Notes: generated from the letters alone by a model not told the origin. Counted from the stretch's first letter, positions 35,450-48,073 are shown. The stretch is DNA of 64,000 bases from Conus ventricosus (GCA_018398815.1 CM031609.1:28502944-28566943); one strand, 5' to 3'. Numbers and translations: made by a program.

Positions 35450-35640
35450 GGAGATGGGGGGGGGGGCTAGAAAGAGAGAGAGGATAGATAGAATAAGAGA
35501 GAGGCAGAGACAGGGAGGCAAAAAAGAGAGAGGGAGGTGCGAGCGATGTTGTGGGGTGGGGGTGGGGGGGGTTAGGGGAGAGAGAAAGGTAGGTAGATAC
35601 CGTGCCATATTTGCTTGTATATGATAGCGCGTGTGTGTGT

Positions 35641-35722
<82 letters not shown>

Positions 35723-35842
35723 GGAGAGGAAGAGGGAGGAAGACTAGGGGGACAGAGAGCCAAAGATGAAGATATAGAGAGGGAAGTAGGGAGGGGTTGA
35801 CAAAAGCGGAGGATGGGGGAGATGCCAAGAAGATAGGAGAGA

Positions 35843-35920
<78 letters not shown>

Positions 35921-35995
35921 ACAAAAAAGAGGGACGACGGGAGAGATGGAAAGAGAGAGAGAGAGAAGAGAAATAACAAGAGGGACAAAGGGAGA

Positions 35996-36053
<58 letters not shown>
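35450..36053. repeat. GA/GACA purine-rich block
   Basis: G-rich and GA-rich sequence includes (GA)n and (GACA)n at 35641-35722 and two long GA runs at 35838-35914 and 36000-36052. The Ser-Leu frames on the minus strand are repeat translations. Confidence 0.95.
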
Positions 36054-36056
<3 letters not shown>

Positions 36057-36273
36057 AGCTCGGCGGCACAGTAAACCAAATCAACCACACTTCCCTCCAC
36101 ACTCTCCTCTCATCTCATCATCATCAGAGAGGCCATCAGAATTATCCAGAGACAGACGTCGGCTGAGAGACAGAGACAAAGAGAAAAGTGGTAAGCGTAG
36201 GAGTAAAGGTAACCACTTCTCTCTAAAAATGAAAACGACTTCACGAATTTGAAAAAAAAATATTGCCAAAGAT

Positions 36274-36279
36274 CCCCCC

Positions 36280-36310
<31 letters not shown>

Positions 36311-36312
36311 AA
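36274..36312 (+). repeat. Poly-C (27) followed by poly-A
   Basis: C27 abuts A12 and further A-rich sequence. It lies just past the end of unit C. Confidence 0.9.
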
Positions 36313-36354
36313 CAAAAAAAAAACAACCGTTGACAAACGAATCACAAGACAAAA

Positions 36355-36390
36355 CACGACGCGTTTCAACCTCTTAGGTCTTCTTCGGGC
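36355..36390 (-). repeat. CUGAAGA...GGTCGAAA motif, copy 3
   Basis: The minus strand reads GCCCGAAGAAGACC, TAAGA, GGTTGAAACGCGTCGTG. About 150 bases upstream on that strand, GCGCCCAATTT also precedes the copy at 61774. The repeated unit is therefore longer than the motif itself. Confidence 0.75.
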
Positions 36391-36559
36391 AAGATACACA
36401 ACGCTCAGGGGGGGGGGGGGGGATATCAAATGGCACACGCTCGACCTCAGTTTCGTTTTATAGGCAAAATCGTCATAGCTCACAGGTAGTGCTAGTCATT
36501 ACACACTTTGAAATTGGGCGCAGACGTACTTTAAATTAACATTCTTGCCGCAGTGGCAG

Positions 36560-37740
36560 ACAGCCTCAGTGTAATAGCTTCGTAAGTCACCACCAAGGGA
36601 TTGCCCAGAAAATAATCGAACGAAAAAAAAAAACAGAAAATGACGGAAATTTAGAAGCGTTTCAGTGTCGGATTCAATCATATTATTTTTTTGAAAAAGG
36701 TCACTGTATGCAGTCAAACGCCAAGGTCACGCAGACATCACAGTACAGTATTTCCTGCCAAAATAAAAGTTTGCGACAGAGTGCTTCCTCGCCCAGGTTA
36801 GATTTTGAAGATGTGTTGCGCGTGTTCTCACTCTACGATGTGCCCTGCACAGAGTATGTATGTTTTGTGAACCTGTCATCATGATCTAATAACCAGCGCT
36901 TCTGCTCGGCACGCGGCTATCCCGCTTTGCGTGAAAATGAGAGTCGGGAACAGCACTCGCAGCTTCAAATTCTTCATATGATTTTCTGTATATATCTTCA
37001 CATGCCTATGATCACATAATCACGATCCTAATGTATATGATCACATTTGTGCACCACACGGAAGTTACAGAAAGGCATTTCGAGCTGGAATGAGCGTGTA
37101 ACGTGTTTTTTTGTGTGTGTTTTCCTTCCAAAATGTTACGAGGCCATTTATATGCTTTCTCATTTCGCGAAGTGCTCTAGATTAGCGAAAACGTTTTGCG
37201 GAACTTGCGTCATGAACCAATGAACAGTGTTGCCGGCGAACACGTGATTCATGTGGCGCGTTTAAATCCCTTGATTTCATATCTGCAGAACAGACAAAAT
37301 GCCTAAAGGGACGAATTCTTTAAACACTATGACATGCAAACCTGTTTTAGTATTGTTCTCATTGAATCCAAATGGGAACATTTGGTCTGCGGTTGTATTC
37401 TTTATTCGAAATGTTGACCATAAAAGCTTTCTTTTTTTCAAGTGAGAAAGAGACATTTCTCGAAATTATGATGGAAAAAAAAAAAGCAAATGAATAATCA
37501 CTGTTGTCCTTCCTGTTCAAGATACCTATTGCAAACAAGAGTGGCCAGGATGGAATCGAAGACGGTTCCTTGAAGTCGGTCTCACCGTTGGTCTGTTATA
37601 CCAAAGCCATGTTTATTTCCCCACCAAATCACTTCCATATATTCCTAGCTGCAGTTGCTAGGAAAATAAGATGAATGAAACTAACACAATTTAACCTGCT
37701 TTCACTTTGATCAGCGTTTTGTGAAAACAGAAAGAAGTCC
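36560..37740. other. No recognisable feature
   Basis: AT-rich, single-copy-looking sequence with no long frame, RNA gene or repeat that I can name. Confidence 0.5.
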
Positions 37741-37899
37741 ATTGAGGTGTGTGTGTGCGGGGGCGTTGTGGGGGAGGGGGAGAGATCTACTGAGCTGAAA
37801 AACCTGTTTTTCTCTGTTATGTCAAAAACCTTGATATACTCTTTATAAGTGGGGTCATATCTGTGTTTGTCTGTCAGTTTGTCTTTCTGTCTCTCGTGC

Positions 37900-37936
37900 A
37901 CACACACGCACGCACGCCGCACGCACCACCACCACG

Positions 37937-37988
<52 letters not shown>

Positions 37989-38010
37989 ACACACACGCGC
38001 ATACACACAC

Positions 38011-38061
<51 letters not shown>

Positions 38062-38086
38062 GCATGCACACGGCACAGCAACGGAC

Positions 38087-38132
<46 letters not shown>

Positions 38133-38140
38133 TAGAAGAA

Positions 38141-38199
<59 letters not shown>

Positions 38200-38201
38200 G
38201 T
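37900..38201. repeat. CA then GA compound microsatellite
   Basis: (CA)n with several AATAC, AACAC and CGGCAC breaks is followed by (GA)n at 38141-38196. Confidence 0.97.
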
Positions 38202-38339
38202 CTCCCACCGATAAACCGAGCGCATATTTTGTGCGTTTTTAATCACTGCTATTTCTGACGTCTAACGTTCAAAATTTGGGGGCAGTTCTCTTGTTTGTTT
38301 TGTTTTGAATGTGAATTACGCGTTACTTTGCACTCTGGT

Positions 38340-38360
38340 GTGTGCACGCGCGTACGCGCG

Positions 38361-38419
<59 letters not shown>
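38340..38419. repeat. GT microsatellite
   Basis: GCGCG-rich start, then (GT)n. Confidence 0.97.
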
Positions 38420-38420
<1 letters not shown>

Positions 38421-38479
38421 GCTGTGTGTCTGCTGTCTGTTGTCTGTCTGTGTGCTTTGGCTTATTGCTTTCCGCCTTT

Positions 38480-39295
38480 TTTTAGCCTGATTTTCCACCA
38501 TGAAAGCGATGGTCATGACATACAAACGAGATTACTATGAAGCATGCCTACGTATGTTTAAACGTAATACTAATAAGGCTGACACTGGATGTGACTGCTT
38601 CGGTCACTGTTTTCGTTGCCCAATGCATACCGTTGACCTAAGGTTGATAGTTAATATTTTATTGTTGTCTGATGTATTCAATAATGTCCAAATCAGTGAG
38701 AGAAAAAAATTCACGTTACAATACACCAAAAGTTTTTGTGTTTTTTTTTTCGCACAAAATAATTGTCTATGTCAACTATTATTGTTGTTTTCATGGAGAA
38801 AATTACTACACAAATGATGACTTTTAAAGCTAGAAATCTCCCTTAGGTCAACTGTGTTATACTGCAAAACACAGCATTGTTAAGTAAACAAGCACTGATG
38901 CAGTGGATCAGTTTTGTATGAAAAGCAGCTTTTTACTTGGAATTGGGGATATGACTGTCCATGTGTCGCTTAAATCGCTTGATTAAAATAAACGAAATAA
39001 CTGATAGAGGAAAACAAGCGCTGTAGCATGCAATTCTGTTTTCAAAACAAATGATTCAGCTAAAAATCGGAAATGAAAAAGAAGAAGAAAACAGGGATGA
39101 AGAAGGAAGGATGGGTGGGGGGGGGGGGGGCGAAGGTAGGAGTAATTTCAAATATTGATGCCTTCCTTGATTAGCAAATGGCGTGCACTGAATGTGTGAT
39201 GACGTGTGGTGTGGAGGGACGTTTGGTTGTGCAGCTGGGCTACATCCCAGTTTCCATTCTTGGAAGAGTTTTTCACCTTAGAATCTGATGTCACA
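38480..39295. other. No recognisable feature
   Basis: A frame of 105 codons at 38500-38817 has no domain I recognise and lies in AT-rich sequence. A G14 run lies at 39117-39130. Confidence 0.4.
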
Positions 39296-39390
39296 TACAT
39301 ATATGTGTACATAGATAGATCGATCGATAGATAGATAGATAGATAATGATGATGATAGATAGATAGATAGATAGATAGAAGATGATGATG

Positions 39391-39424
<34 letters not shown>

Positions 39425-39484
39425 AGTTATAAGTATTGAAATATAGATATAGATGCACTTACATATGTATATGTGTGTTCTCTC

Positions 39485-39525
<41 letters not shown>

Positions 39526-39636
39526 TCTTCTCTCTTCTTCTTTCTTCTTCTTCTTCTTGTGTGTGTGTGTCTTGTGTGTGTGTGTGTTGTGTGTGTGTGT
39601 GTGTGTGTGTGTCTTGTGTGTGTGTGTGTGTGTTGT
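39296..39636. repeat. GATA, TC, TTC and GT compound microsatellite
   Basis: (GATA)n with GATGAT breaks (39314-39427) is followed by TC (39481-39532), TTC and GT. Confidence 0.96.
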
Positions 39637-40256
39637 AATTTGACCTTGCCAATTAAGTTCTCGCTCAGAAAGGCACCGCCTGAATTTAGGGGAAAATGAA
39701 AACTACTGTGTGTATGTTTAAGATACTCGTAGCAATCATTGCATAACTTTTTTTTTCGTTCTTTATTATATACTTATCTTTAAACTTCAGGGACCACAAA
39801 TTTTCCGGAGTGGCTGGCTTCCCTTTACACTCTAGTTGAATCGCTCTAAGGATAATAATATTGCAGCTACCATGTCGTGTAATAGTTTGACGTGTTGTGG
39901 ATATCACCTTTCTCATTCTGTCTACTTTGGTGATGGATGAACGTTACACCTGCAGTGCGCCCGAAAGAACGAAGGTTAAAATAGGAGTGACTGATATTGA
40001 CGTCACAAGGAGGACTGAATGCAGCCCACAGGAGTCTTCATCGGCTCTACCAGGTGACAGACCATTGTGTAATGACAAGTAGTGGAATTGTAAGAAGACC
40101 AGGTCCTAACCGAAATAAGCGCTATCAGAATACTCTTAATCGTCATCATCATAACCACCACCCAGCCAACATCATCTAATCATCAATCAGCTGATCATCA
40201 TCGAGATGTCTACGCGTCGCGCGTAGTCAATACGTCATCGTCATCTCATACCATCA
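39637..40256. other. No recognisable feature
   Basis: No repeat or gene is recognised. Frames stay under about 76 codons. Confidence 0.4.
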
Positions 40257-40289
40257 TCGTCCCACATCATCATCAACATCGTCATCATT

Positions 40290-40326
<37 letters not shown>

Positions 40327-40327
40327 A
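40257..40327. repeat. CAT/ATC trinucleotide repeat
   Basis: Imperfect (CAT)n that becomes perfect at about 40288-40325. Confidence 0.95.
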
Positions 40328-40699
40328 TCCGTATATCCATCTGAGCGTAACACAAAACTTTACACAACAGCGAAAATACAGAATAAAAAAGATTAAAGAA
40401 TGAAAGACAACACTGCGCCGATGGACAAACTGTAAAGTAGCAAGAGATTAACGAAAACTATATTTACACGAGATCTTTCTCGATGAAACAAGCCGACACA
40501 AAAACAAACAAACAAATAACATATAGCAAAGAGTATAGCAGTCGATTTCTCAAGGTCAAAATTGGAAAGTTCCAACTATCGTTGACCACCCAGATTTCTT
40601 TCTGGGAATGCTCATGTTTTTCTTTAAAACAATTGTCTACGTGCTGTCAATTCTGTTTTCGGTCTCGCCCCTGTTAATGCTATGTTTGAGCACTCAATA
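40328..40699. other. No recognisable feature
   Basis: AT-rich sequence without a recognised feature, left of a foldback element. Confidence 0.4.
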
Positions 40700-41056
40700 C
40701 GAGGGCTGCAGCAACCCACACCGATATCATTGCATCGACACAGTAAAAGACAAACAAGGAGGATAACTCTTGCTCCCTTGATGAAATAAATACACGCTCA
40801 TAATTCCGAACGAATGTTGCTCATGACACTGAATCGCTTAGCAGAAATGACAACATACAGGATACACAGACCTTGTCTCCTTGTTTGTTCTGTATGCTGT
40901 GCTGTCATTTCTGCTGGTCGATTCGGTGTCATCAGCAGCATTTGTTTGGAGTTACGGGCGTATATAATTAGTTCATCATGGGAGCAAGAGTTTGCCTATT
41001 GGTTTGTTATTTACTGTGCCAATGCAATATATCGGTGCGGGTTGCCACAACCCTCA
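40700..41056. mobile_element. Foldback MITE-like element, 357 bp
   Basis: Nearly the whole element is a palindrome. The left arm starts CGAGGGCTGCAGCAACCC and the right arm ends with the complement of TGAGGGTTGTGGCAACCC. Inner pairs include ACTCTTGCTCCC with GGGAGCAAGAGT and AGCAGAAATGACA with TGTCATTTCTGCT. The arms are about 175 bp, roughly 80 percent complementary, and meet with only a few unpaired bases near 40878. TA lies at both edges (40698-40699 and 41057-41058), fitting a Tc1/mariner-type target duplication. No transposase is encoded, so it would need one supplied in trans. Confidence 0.8.
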
Positions 41057-41395
41057 TACTAAGCGCACAAATCCTACTTGTTTGTTTTTAATTGTTTACT
41101 GTTTACTGCCTCCTTTAAAATTTCATTGTTTTGACACATGTTTCAACCGATTTTCGAATACTTATCAACGACAACGTGAACGCCTACAGCCAACGAATGT
41201 TTATTCCATTTATTGTTTTCTGATGAACAATCCTCCTAACCTTATCGACATGCGTACTGGGCGTTCATGATTGTCACGTGCCTGGTTGATTTGTCTTCTC
41301 TCTTTTCAACATGGTGCCTCCTCTTTTCTTTCCTGGTGACCGTGCTTCCTATCTTCAAGAAATCAGCCTAACATCGCCAGATGAATGATCTTCCT
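41057..41395. other. No clear feature; possible ladder remnant
   Basis: The right end (CTTCCTATCTTC, GATGAATGATC near 41350-41390) resembles the GATGAAT ladder that precedes the duplicated segment at 18.7 kb. Confidence 0.4.
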
Positions 41396-42125
41396 GAGAG
41401 AGAAAACTCGGCAGTAGGAGGGTCGAGGTCATTGATTGGGAGAAAGCGACGGAGACGAGGGTCAGGGTTTGGGAGATGAGGTCAAGACCCGTGTTCAGCT
41501 TATCAGCCATCTGTATACATCCCCGCGAGCCTTTGCTGTCTAGACACCCTCTCGTGACAAGAAAGATCAAGTGGGAAAGAACTGCCAAGATGCACACATG
41601 ACAAGTACAAAAATGAATAAATACAAAGCACAGTGTTCCAATGATGGCTGGACGTCAGTCGCGTTCTCGTTCAGTCTCGTTTTTATTCAGTTTCGTTCTC
41701 ATTGAGTCTCATTCTCATTCAGACTCGCGCCCACCTCACTCTGTCTTTTTACTGAAACAACAGCAGTGGAAAAGTTTCGATCGATTTTCATTCCAGTGCG
41801 TCCTCTGTCTTAATGGCTGAAGACAATTAAAAGGGTCGCTTGGGAAGCGCACTGTCCGCACATTGAGGGAAATAACTCTGTCTGGCTCTGCAATAGTTTA
41901 TAACTTTTTTTGTTTTCCTCCTGTATGGCTTCCACATTTTTCAGTCTCCTGTAAGAGAACCAACCCAGCTTCACATATTGCAGTGCTTAGAAAGAGAGAT
42001 TCGGATCGACTGCTGGCACATGACTGTTCGTTGATGTTGTCACGTTGATCATATCTGCATTCAAAGTGTGGGAGATGGGTTAATGTTTCGACGTCTGTCT
42101 TTCATAACACTCAGATGCCTGTCCT
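41396..42125 (+). repeat. Duplicated segment of about 730 bp, copy 2
   Basis: It is collinear with 18691-19400. Identity by eye is about 65-75 percent, with longer blocks such as GAGATTCGGATCGA (41995). Flanks diverge on the right. The left flank again looks like remnants of the GATGAAT ladder. Confidence 0.85.
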
Positions 42126-42505
42126 GAGTTGTTCATTGATAGATATGAATTATTCGAAACGATTCACACATATTAACGCTGGGCTGTCGTCATCACCACG
42201 TTAATGCTTGCATGTATTCACATTATACACGGGCTTTGTCGTGAAAACACAGCGCCAAGCAATGCATGAAAAGATATTTCAGAACTGAATTAATTATTTC
42301 TTATCCAAAAAACTTCAAGTTCTTGGACGTTCCTATGAAAACCAATTCTTATGAGGACTTTTACACATTGTCTACCTGACTACACTCCGCAGCTAAGATA
42401 ATGAACAAAAATTCAAGTAGAACACTTGGAACACAAAAAAGTTCTCTTGATGTTGTGTGTGTCTGTACGTGACTTATGTTGATGCATCATCTTCTTGTAT
42501 GTTGT
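42126..42505. other. No recognisable feature
   Basis: AT-rich sequence without recognised genes or repeats. Confidence 0.4.
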
Positions 42506-42830
42506 CATAGAATGTCACCAAACTTAAAGTACCTAGCTTGTTACCATATTTAAAGTAGCTAGATTGTAACCAGTTTGAAAATAACTAGACTGTAACCAAA
42601 CTGGAAGGAAATAGATTGTTATTAAACTGAAGTAGCCGGATCGTTTCCAAACCGATGTAGCTAGATTGTTATAAAAGTAAAGTAATGACACTGTTATCAC
42701 GCTGAAGAGATTATATTGTTGTCGAACTGAAGTAAGCTACATTGTTATTGAATTGAAGTAGCTATATTGTTATCGAACTAAAGTAGCTATATTGTTATCG
42801 AACTAAAGAAGCTCAAATGTTTTCAAATTC
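42506..42830 (+). repeat. 24-bp degenerate minisatellite, about 13 copies
   Basis: GAAGTAGCTAGATTGTTAT-type units recur about every 24 bp. They are strongly diverged on the left and more regular on the right (GTAGCTATATTGTTATCGAAC). Confidence 0.9.
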
Positions 42831-43526
42831 GGGTAGGAAGGTTGTTATGAATATCTCAAACCCCCATACATGGAGGTTTGGTTCTAAACGAGTAGCTGTA
42901 TGGAGACATGTGAGAATTGTTGTGTAGAGATGAGTGGGCTAAATTTTAGTCGCTGATCGTCTGGCATCATACATGATGCAAAGACACTGATGTGATCAGA
43001 TGCCTTGGAGCAGAACATGTTTAAGCTAGGTACTCAAAATCCACGGGGGGGGGGGGGGGGGTCTAAAGGGGACCTGGGACACCTGCCCCAATGGGGGTAA
43101 AACGGTATGTGCCAGGACGCCATATTGGACAGCGGGGGAGAGGGGGGGGAGTGGGTCAAGCGGGAGCTGAGAAATCATGAACACCCTCTGCCCCCCCTTC
43201 CCCCCCCCCTCCCCCCCTCCCCCATCCTCTTCGTCCGGCTCTGACAGCCGATCAGCAAGATTGGTTAATGCGCAGGTCACGCATCTGCATCATCATGGCC
43301 CTGAGACCTCCAATCCAACTTGTCTAATTTCATCATTGATCTATTCATTTATTTACTTATTATTTATTTAGTTATTCATCTTTTAATTTGTTTGTTTGTT
43401 TGTGTATTCATTCATTCATTTCTTTACTCAAATATATTGTGTTTTATGGTTTTATGTTTGTTGGTTCGCTTTTGATGCTTACAAGTACACGCGCAGAGCA
43501 CGCATCTGCATCTTAAACCGTTCCTG

Positions 43527-43674
43527 CATTGGAAATTTGAATGTCTTACACCACACACCAGTGCATTGGAAATTTGAATGTCTTACACCACACACCAGTG
43601 CATTGGAAATTTGAATGTCTCACACCACACACCAGTGCATTGGAAATTTGAATGTCTCACACCACACACCAGTG
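43527..43674 (+). repeat. 37-bp minisatellite, 4 copies
   Basis: Starts lie at 43527, 43564, 43601 and 43638. The unit begins CATTGGAAATTTGAATGTCT and ends ACACACCAGTG. Copies differ by one T/C change. Confidence 0.98.
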
Positions 43675-43830
43675 CAGAAGAAGGCTTCACAAATTTCTTA
43701 TTGTCCAGTGTTCACGTGATATTTCATGCCATATTTCTTCTCTTCTTTTTTTTTCAATTGTATTACCTATTTTGGATCCTCTCCGTAGTATGCTTGATCT
43801 CCCAAACTCAAATCACTTTGGTTCATGTTG

Positions 43831-43871
43831 GTTGTAGCCGAGTTGACCACAAGGGGCCATATCAGGACTGA
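43831..43871 (+). repeat. Dispersed 45-bp motif, copy 2
   Basis: GTTGTAGCCGAGTTGACCAC then AAGGGGCCATATCAGGACTG. See 3190-3234. Confidence 0.6.
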
Positions 43872-44005
43872 TATTTTTCCCCATTAACTGTGAGGACCGA
43901 GTAAGGTTAAACGCGGAGGCCGTGTAGGCAGGAATAGAAGCAAGAGAAGAAATGGTGAGAGTCGGAACCGCAAAAATGAATTGGGAGAACACATGACAAT
44001 ACACA

Positions 44006-44040
44006 AACAACGCGATTCGACTCGGGGTCTTCTTCAGGCA
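44006..44040 (-). repeat. CUGAAGA...GGTCGAAA motif, copy 4
   Basis: The minus strand reads TGCCTGAAGAAGACC, CCG, AGTCGAATCGCG. One stem pair is changed compared with the copy at 61774. Confidence 0.7.
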
Positions 44041-44284
44041 AAGGTACGACCAAATTACGACGTTGGTGGACATTTCTCTCTGCATTATATTTCACAGATG
44101 AGAGGAGGGGAAAGGGGGGGGGGTACAGCGGTGGTGGTAGAGGTGTGGTTAAAGTGTTGAATGATTGCTTACGTCACACGACCCTGTTTCGAGGTGAAAC
44201 AGTCATTCGAAAAGAGGTCTTTGCTGTTTAGGCAATGAATATGCCAAAGCTGCTTTTTAAGGGCATATCACGCGATAGACTTGT

Positions 44285-44393
44285 TTTTATCATTATTATC
44301 ATTGTTACCAATACTACTATTATTATTATTATTATTATTATATATTATTATTATTATCATTATTATTATTATTTACATTATTATTATTATCAT

Positions 44394-44444
<51 letters not shown>

Positions 44445-44585
44445 TATCATTGTTATTATTGCTGTTGCTGTTGCTGCGGCTGCTGTTGCTGTGGGTGTTG
44501 TTGTTGTTGTTGTTGCTTTGTGGTTATCATCATCATCATCATCATCACCATTATTATTATTATTATTGTTGTTGTTGCTGTTAAC
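44285..44585. repeat. ATT/TTA, GCT/GTT and ATC trinucleotide block
   Basis: Imperfect ATT repeats (44320-44458) are followed by TGC/TGT repeats and an ATC patch. The Ile/Asn/Val-rich frames of 130 to 254 codons come from this. Confidence 0.96.
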
Positions 44586-44730
44586 CTGTACTGTATTTTC
44601 TCTCCCTTCAACTTCTTTTCCATATGATCGTTTCAGATCTTCACACCAGACCAAACTTTGTACCCAGATCGAACAAATAAGTGACTGTTCCTCCTTTGTT
44701 TTGTCTAGTTTCAAATGCCATTTGTCCCTC

Positions 44731-44766
44731 CCTGAAAAAAGACCCAGTAGGTCGAAAAGCGTTTCG
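44731..44766 (+). repeat. CUGAAGA...GGTCGAAA motif, copy 5
   Basis: It reads CCTGAAAAAAGACC, CAGTA, GGTCGAAAAGCGTTTCG. G8 of a hammerhead core would be lost (CTGAAAA), but the GACC/GGTC stem is intact. Confidence 0.7.
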
Positions 44767-44769
44767 TTT

Positions 44770-45580
44770 GTTTTAATTCTGTTTTTGCTCAAAATGCCAA
44801 ACGTTCGTGCTGTCTCACTCTGCATCGCCGACAGCTCGGCTGGTACCAAAACAAACCAAAAACATGTCAGGGAGATCCACTTGTCTTTAATATTGCACCA
44901 CAGCTTAAGTAGCAGTCGAATAATCCGACCCGAAAGAAAGTTTTCATCATGTCAAGACTTTGAAGCGGGTTTCTCCAGCACCCGTCCGCAGTCTGCTGGT
45001 CAAGCAAGACATGCTTCCCTGTCCATCTGCAGCGCTGTTTATTGACTCATGGTGCGAAATGCTAGAAATGCGTGTCGCCAAACTTGAGCGTACCGTGTAA
45101 ATGAATTCACGCGCGAATTTAATCAAACCCTATTTCTACCAGACGTATGTCAGACGGACCACTCAGAAAACGCAATGCTGTGCGCTTATTTCGGCTTAAA
45201 ATTGTGTTTCGTGACACCTGCGTGACATAGCCCTCTACTGCGTGCATGAGTTTACTTTGTTATCTACATCCCCCTCAACTGCGTGTATGAGATTACCTTG
45301 TTATCTACATTCAACGCAATACATCAGGAGGTATAACAAACACCAGCGGGTGACGTCTGTTTACGATAGGAAACAGCCTATGAGATTTGCAGTTAGCTCT
45401 CAGATGCTACTTTACGAGAGGTTTATCATCATCGTGGCCTTCTCAAAAATTCACAGCTAGTCTCATTTCATTCCATGTGTCTATGTGCCCGACACTGCCG
45501 TAAATGTAAATGATTTGTTACCCCGACCTTGCATCAGCAAGGAATTCTGATCCTTCGTGAGATACACTCAGACAAGTCCC
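44770..45580. other. No recognisable feature
   Basis: Ordinary-complexity sequence. A short direct repeat (GTGTATGAGATTACCTTGTT and GTGCATGAGTTTACTTTGTT, near 45242 and 45282) is the only pattern noted. Confidence 0.4.
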
Positions 45581-45584
45581 CCCC

Positions 45585-46115
<531 letters not shown>

Positions 46116-46118
<3 letters not shown>

Positions 46119-46439
46119 ATGTCCTACTCCCAAGGCATTGGGAAGCCAGGCAGTAAACAGTAATAATGTAATCACGATGTCACAAAGCAGACAGCCATAA
46201 TACAGCATTAACCTCGTCCAGCCGGTGGTGATTCACTGGAGAAGCGATGAGGGAAACTCAGCTCAAGATAGGTTTTGGATAATACCTCCCTTCAGCCTTC
46301 TTTCTTTATTCAGTCCTAGCTGGGCGATGTTGCTATCAAGGTCACCAAATCCATATCTCTGTGGTGGTTTTCCCCTGGCGTAGCCATTTCCTTTCACAAT
46401 GATAGTTACAACAACATATCTTGCGCATTATTCAGTTCA
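46116..46439. other. No recognisable feature
   Basis: It may include diverged upstream LINE sequence, but I cannot align it. Confidence 0.3.
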
Positions 46440-46936
46440 TCTACTTTTTAGTAGTTTTCAGGAAGATGGATTATTCTGTTAAATCAAGGCTGAATAATGG
46501 AACACTAAATATTCTCGTGGTATTACTTGTGTCTGCAGAGAAAACATTTCTGTACATCATCTTTTGTTTGAATGCTCAGTGTTGACCTCGCTCTATCAGG
46601 AGAAAGGTATTGAGACGAATAACTTTGATAATGTCAATACTGCCTTATATGGTCCATATGTTGCTGAAATTGCCATGGTTATTTGGCGGTCACAGGTTGT
46701 AAAATGTTTATAATTATCAACAATTCTGTGTACCACTAGGGTATTTCACTTATGTAAATATGCATATATCAGATGTGGGGTTGAAAGTATTAACATGGAT
46801 GATAAGTTGAATGTGGAGGTTTTGTTTGTTTGGATTTTTGTTGCTGTTGCTTTTTCATCTTTTTTATTGTTATTATTTTTGAGTGTCTAGTATCATCTGA
46901 CGATGAAAAGACATTAAATAAACCACTGAACTGATT
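46440..46936 (+). mobile_element. 3' end of a non-LTR retrotransposon
   Basis: The end of a LINE coding region (46501-46713) is followed by about 220 bp of AT-rich trailer. The trailer ends GACGATGAAAAGACATTAAA and TAAACCACTGAACTG. No target duplication was identified. Confidence 0.7.
46501..46713 (+). pseudogene. LINE ORF2 C-terminal zinc-knuckle remnant
   Basis: The frame reads CVCRENISVHHLLFEC, a CxC...H...C arrangement at the carboxyl end of RNase-H-bearing LINE polyproteins. It then runs about 45 more residues (FDNVNTALYGPYVAEIAMVI) to TAA at 46711. Upstream the sense sequence continues in another frame (VKSRLNN, about 46478), so at least one frameshift is present. The LINE at 54.4 kb has the related CICGETKLTRDHVLFEC. 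It is a relic; the family is not certain. Confidence 0.7.
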
Positions 46937-47820
46937 ATTCCGTTTTCTGCTCTCTGTGGTTTACAAAAGATTTTCAACATTCTCGGTCTCCTCAGCCTCG
47001 CCCCTCCCCTTACTCTGTCTTCAATGTCCCCCCTTTTTTTTACACACACACGCACACGCATACACACACTTGGACAGCCATGGAACGGAGTAACAGAAAA
47101 ATTTCCCAAACATTTAAAAGAATGAGTTAAATTAGAATCGTAGAGTTTCAAGAACTCTGTTTCGGAGTGAAGGAACTTGATTTAAAAACATAGGCCTTAT
47201 ATTCAGCTACGTGCGAGTTTGAGATAGGGGTGGATGTGTTTACGTGTGAGCAAGGCCTTATACCTATGTAACCTGTCCTTTTTCACTTGTCAAATGACAG
47301 AAATGAAGAGTATTATTTGGTTGTTGTTTTTTAAGTGGACGGTCGCTAATGTTGATGTGAGAATTGTTCTGTCTCGTTTGTTCGACCACACCTTTGATTT
47401 TGGTTTGGTACTGCTCTCTGTAGGTGCTTTTAAAATCGTACCCATCTCCGGGAATAACAAAAATTAATGTTTAAATCAAAGGGACTTTACTCTGAGTGGT
47501 TTTGTCTTTCCCACTGAAAGTTCCAACTTGGCGACCATCAGATTCTGAGGCTGTTTTTTTTTTTTTTTGTTTTTTGTTGTTTTTTTTGGGTGGGGGGGTG
47601 GGTGGGGGGAGGGGGGATTCATTGGTGTCGGTGCCTTGTTTTCCGCGGTGTTCACAGCAGGCTGATCCTCTTGGATCTTAGCAAGGAAGTATTCCTGGAA
47701 GGTTGTCAAGCAGACGATCTCAAGGCGACCCTCACCGGTCCGGCGGCTGTCACCTTCTTCAGTCTCATTATGGCCCGTGATGAAAAATGACCAGTCCCAG
47801 CTTCCTTTGCCTTCAACCTG
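46937..47820. other. No recognisable feature
   Basis: Contains a T-rich/G-rich patch at 47556-47620. Frames of up to about 90 codons are unassigned. Confidence 0.4.
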
Positions 47821-47825
47821 AGACA

Positions 47826-48073
47826 CCCCTCCCCCCCCCCCCCCCCCTCCCCGGACCCCCCCCCCCCCCCCCTCTCCGTCTCCCATTTCCCTTCACCCAC
47901 TCCCATATAAGTCCTGAGAGAATCAGCGTGTCCCAACCAGTGATGTATCACCGGCCCCCCTCTACTACTCCCTCTCCTTTCAGCTCTCTCCTGACATACA
48001 TTCCTGACATTCCTTCCTCTCCGTTCTCTATCTTTCTCTCCCCCCCCTCCACCCCCCCCCCCCCCCCCCCCCC
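47826..48073 (+). repeat. C-rich tracts
   Basis: C runs lie at 47831-47847, 47856-47872 and 48052-48073 in pyrimidine-rich sequence. The minus strand could form G-quadruplexes. Confidence 0.9.

Larger units (their letters stand above)
27471..36110 (+). repeat. Long tandem unit, copy C
   Basis: It is collinear with unit A from ACAGTTGCCAAGTCAC (27553) to the CAGTAAACCAAATCAACCACAC box at 36070 (A about 14163). Similarity to the other units ends near 36115. Private features are a 44-bp minisatellite at 34.1 kb, an RTE-like LINE insertion, a SINE-bearing insert at 27.64-28.5 kb and extended CACG repeats. Confidence 0.85.

Noticed and set aside
44281..45045. Plus-strand frame of 254 codons
   Set aside because: The first half is an ATT/GTT/GCT repeat translation. 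The second half passes through the dispersed CUGAAGA motif and has no recognisable protein features.
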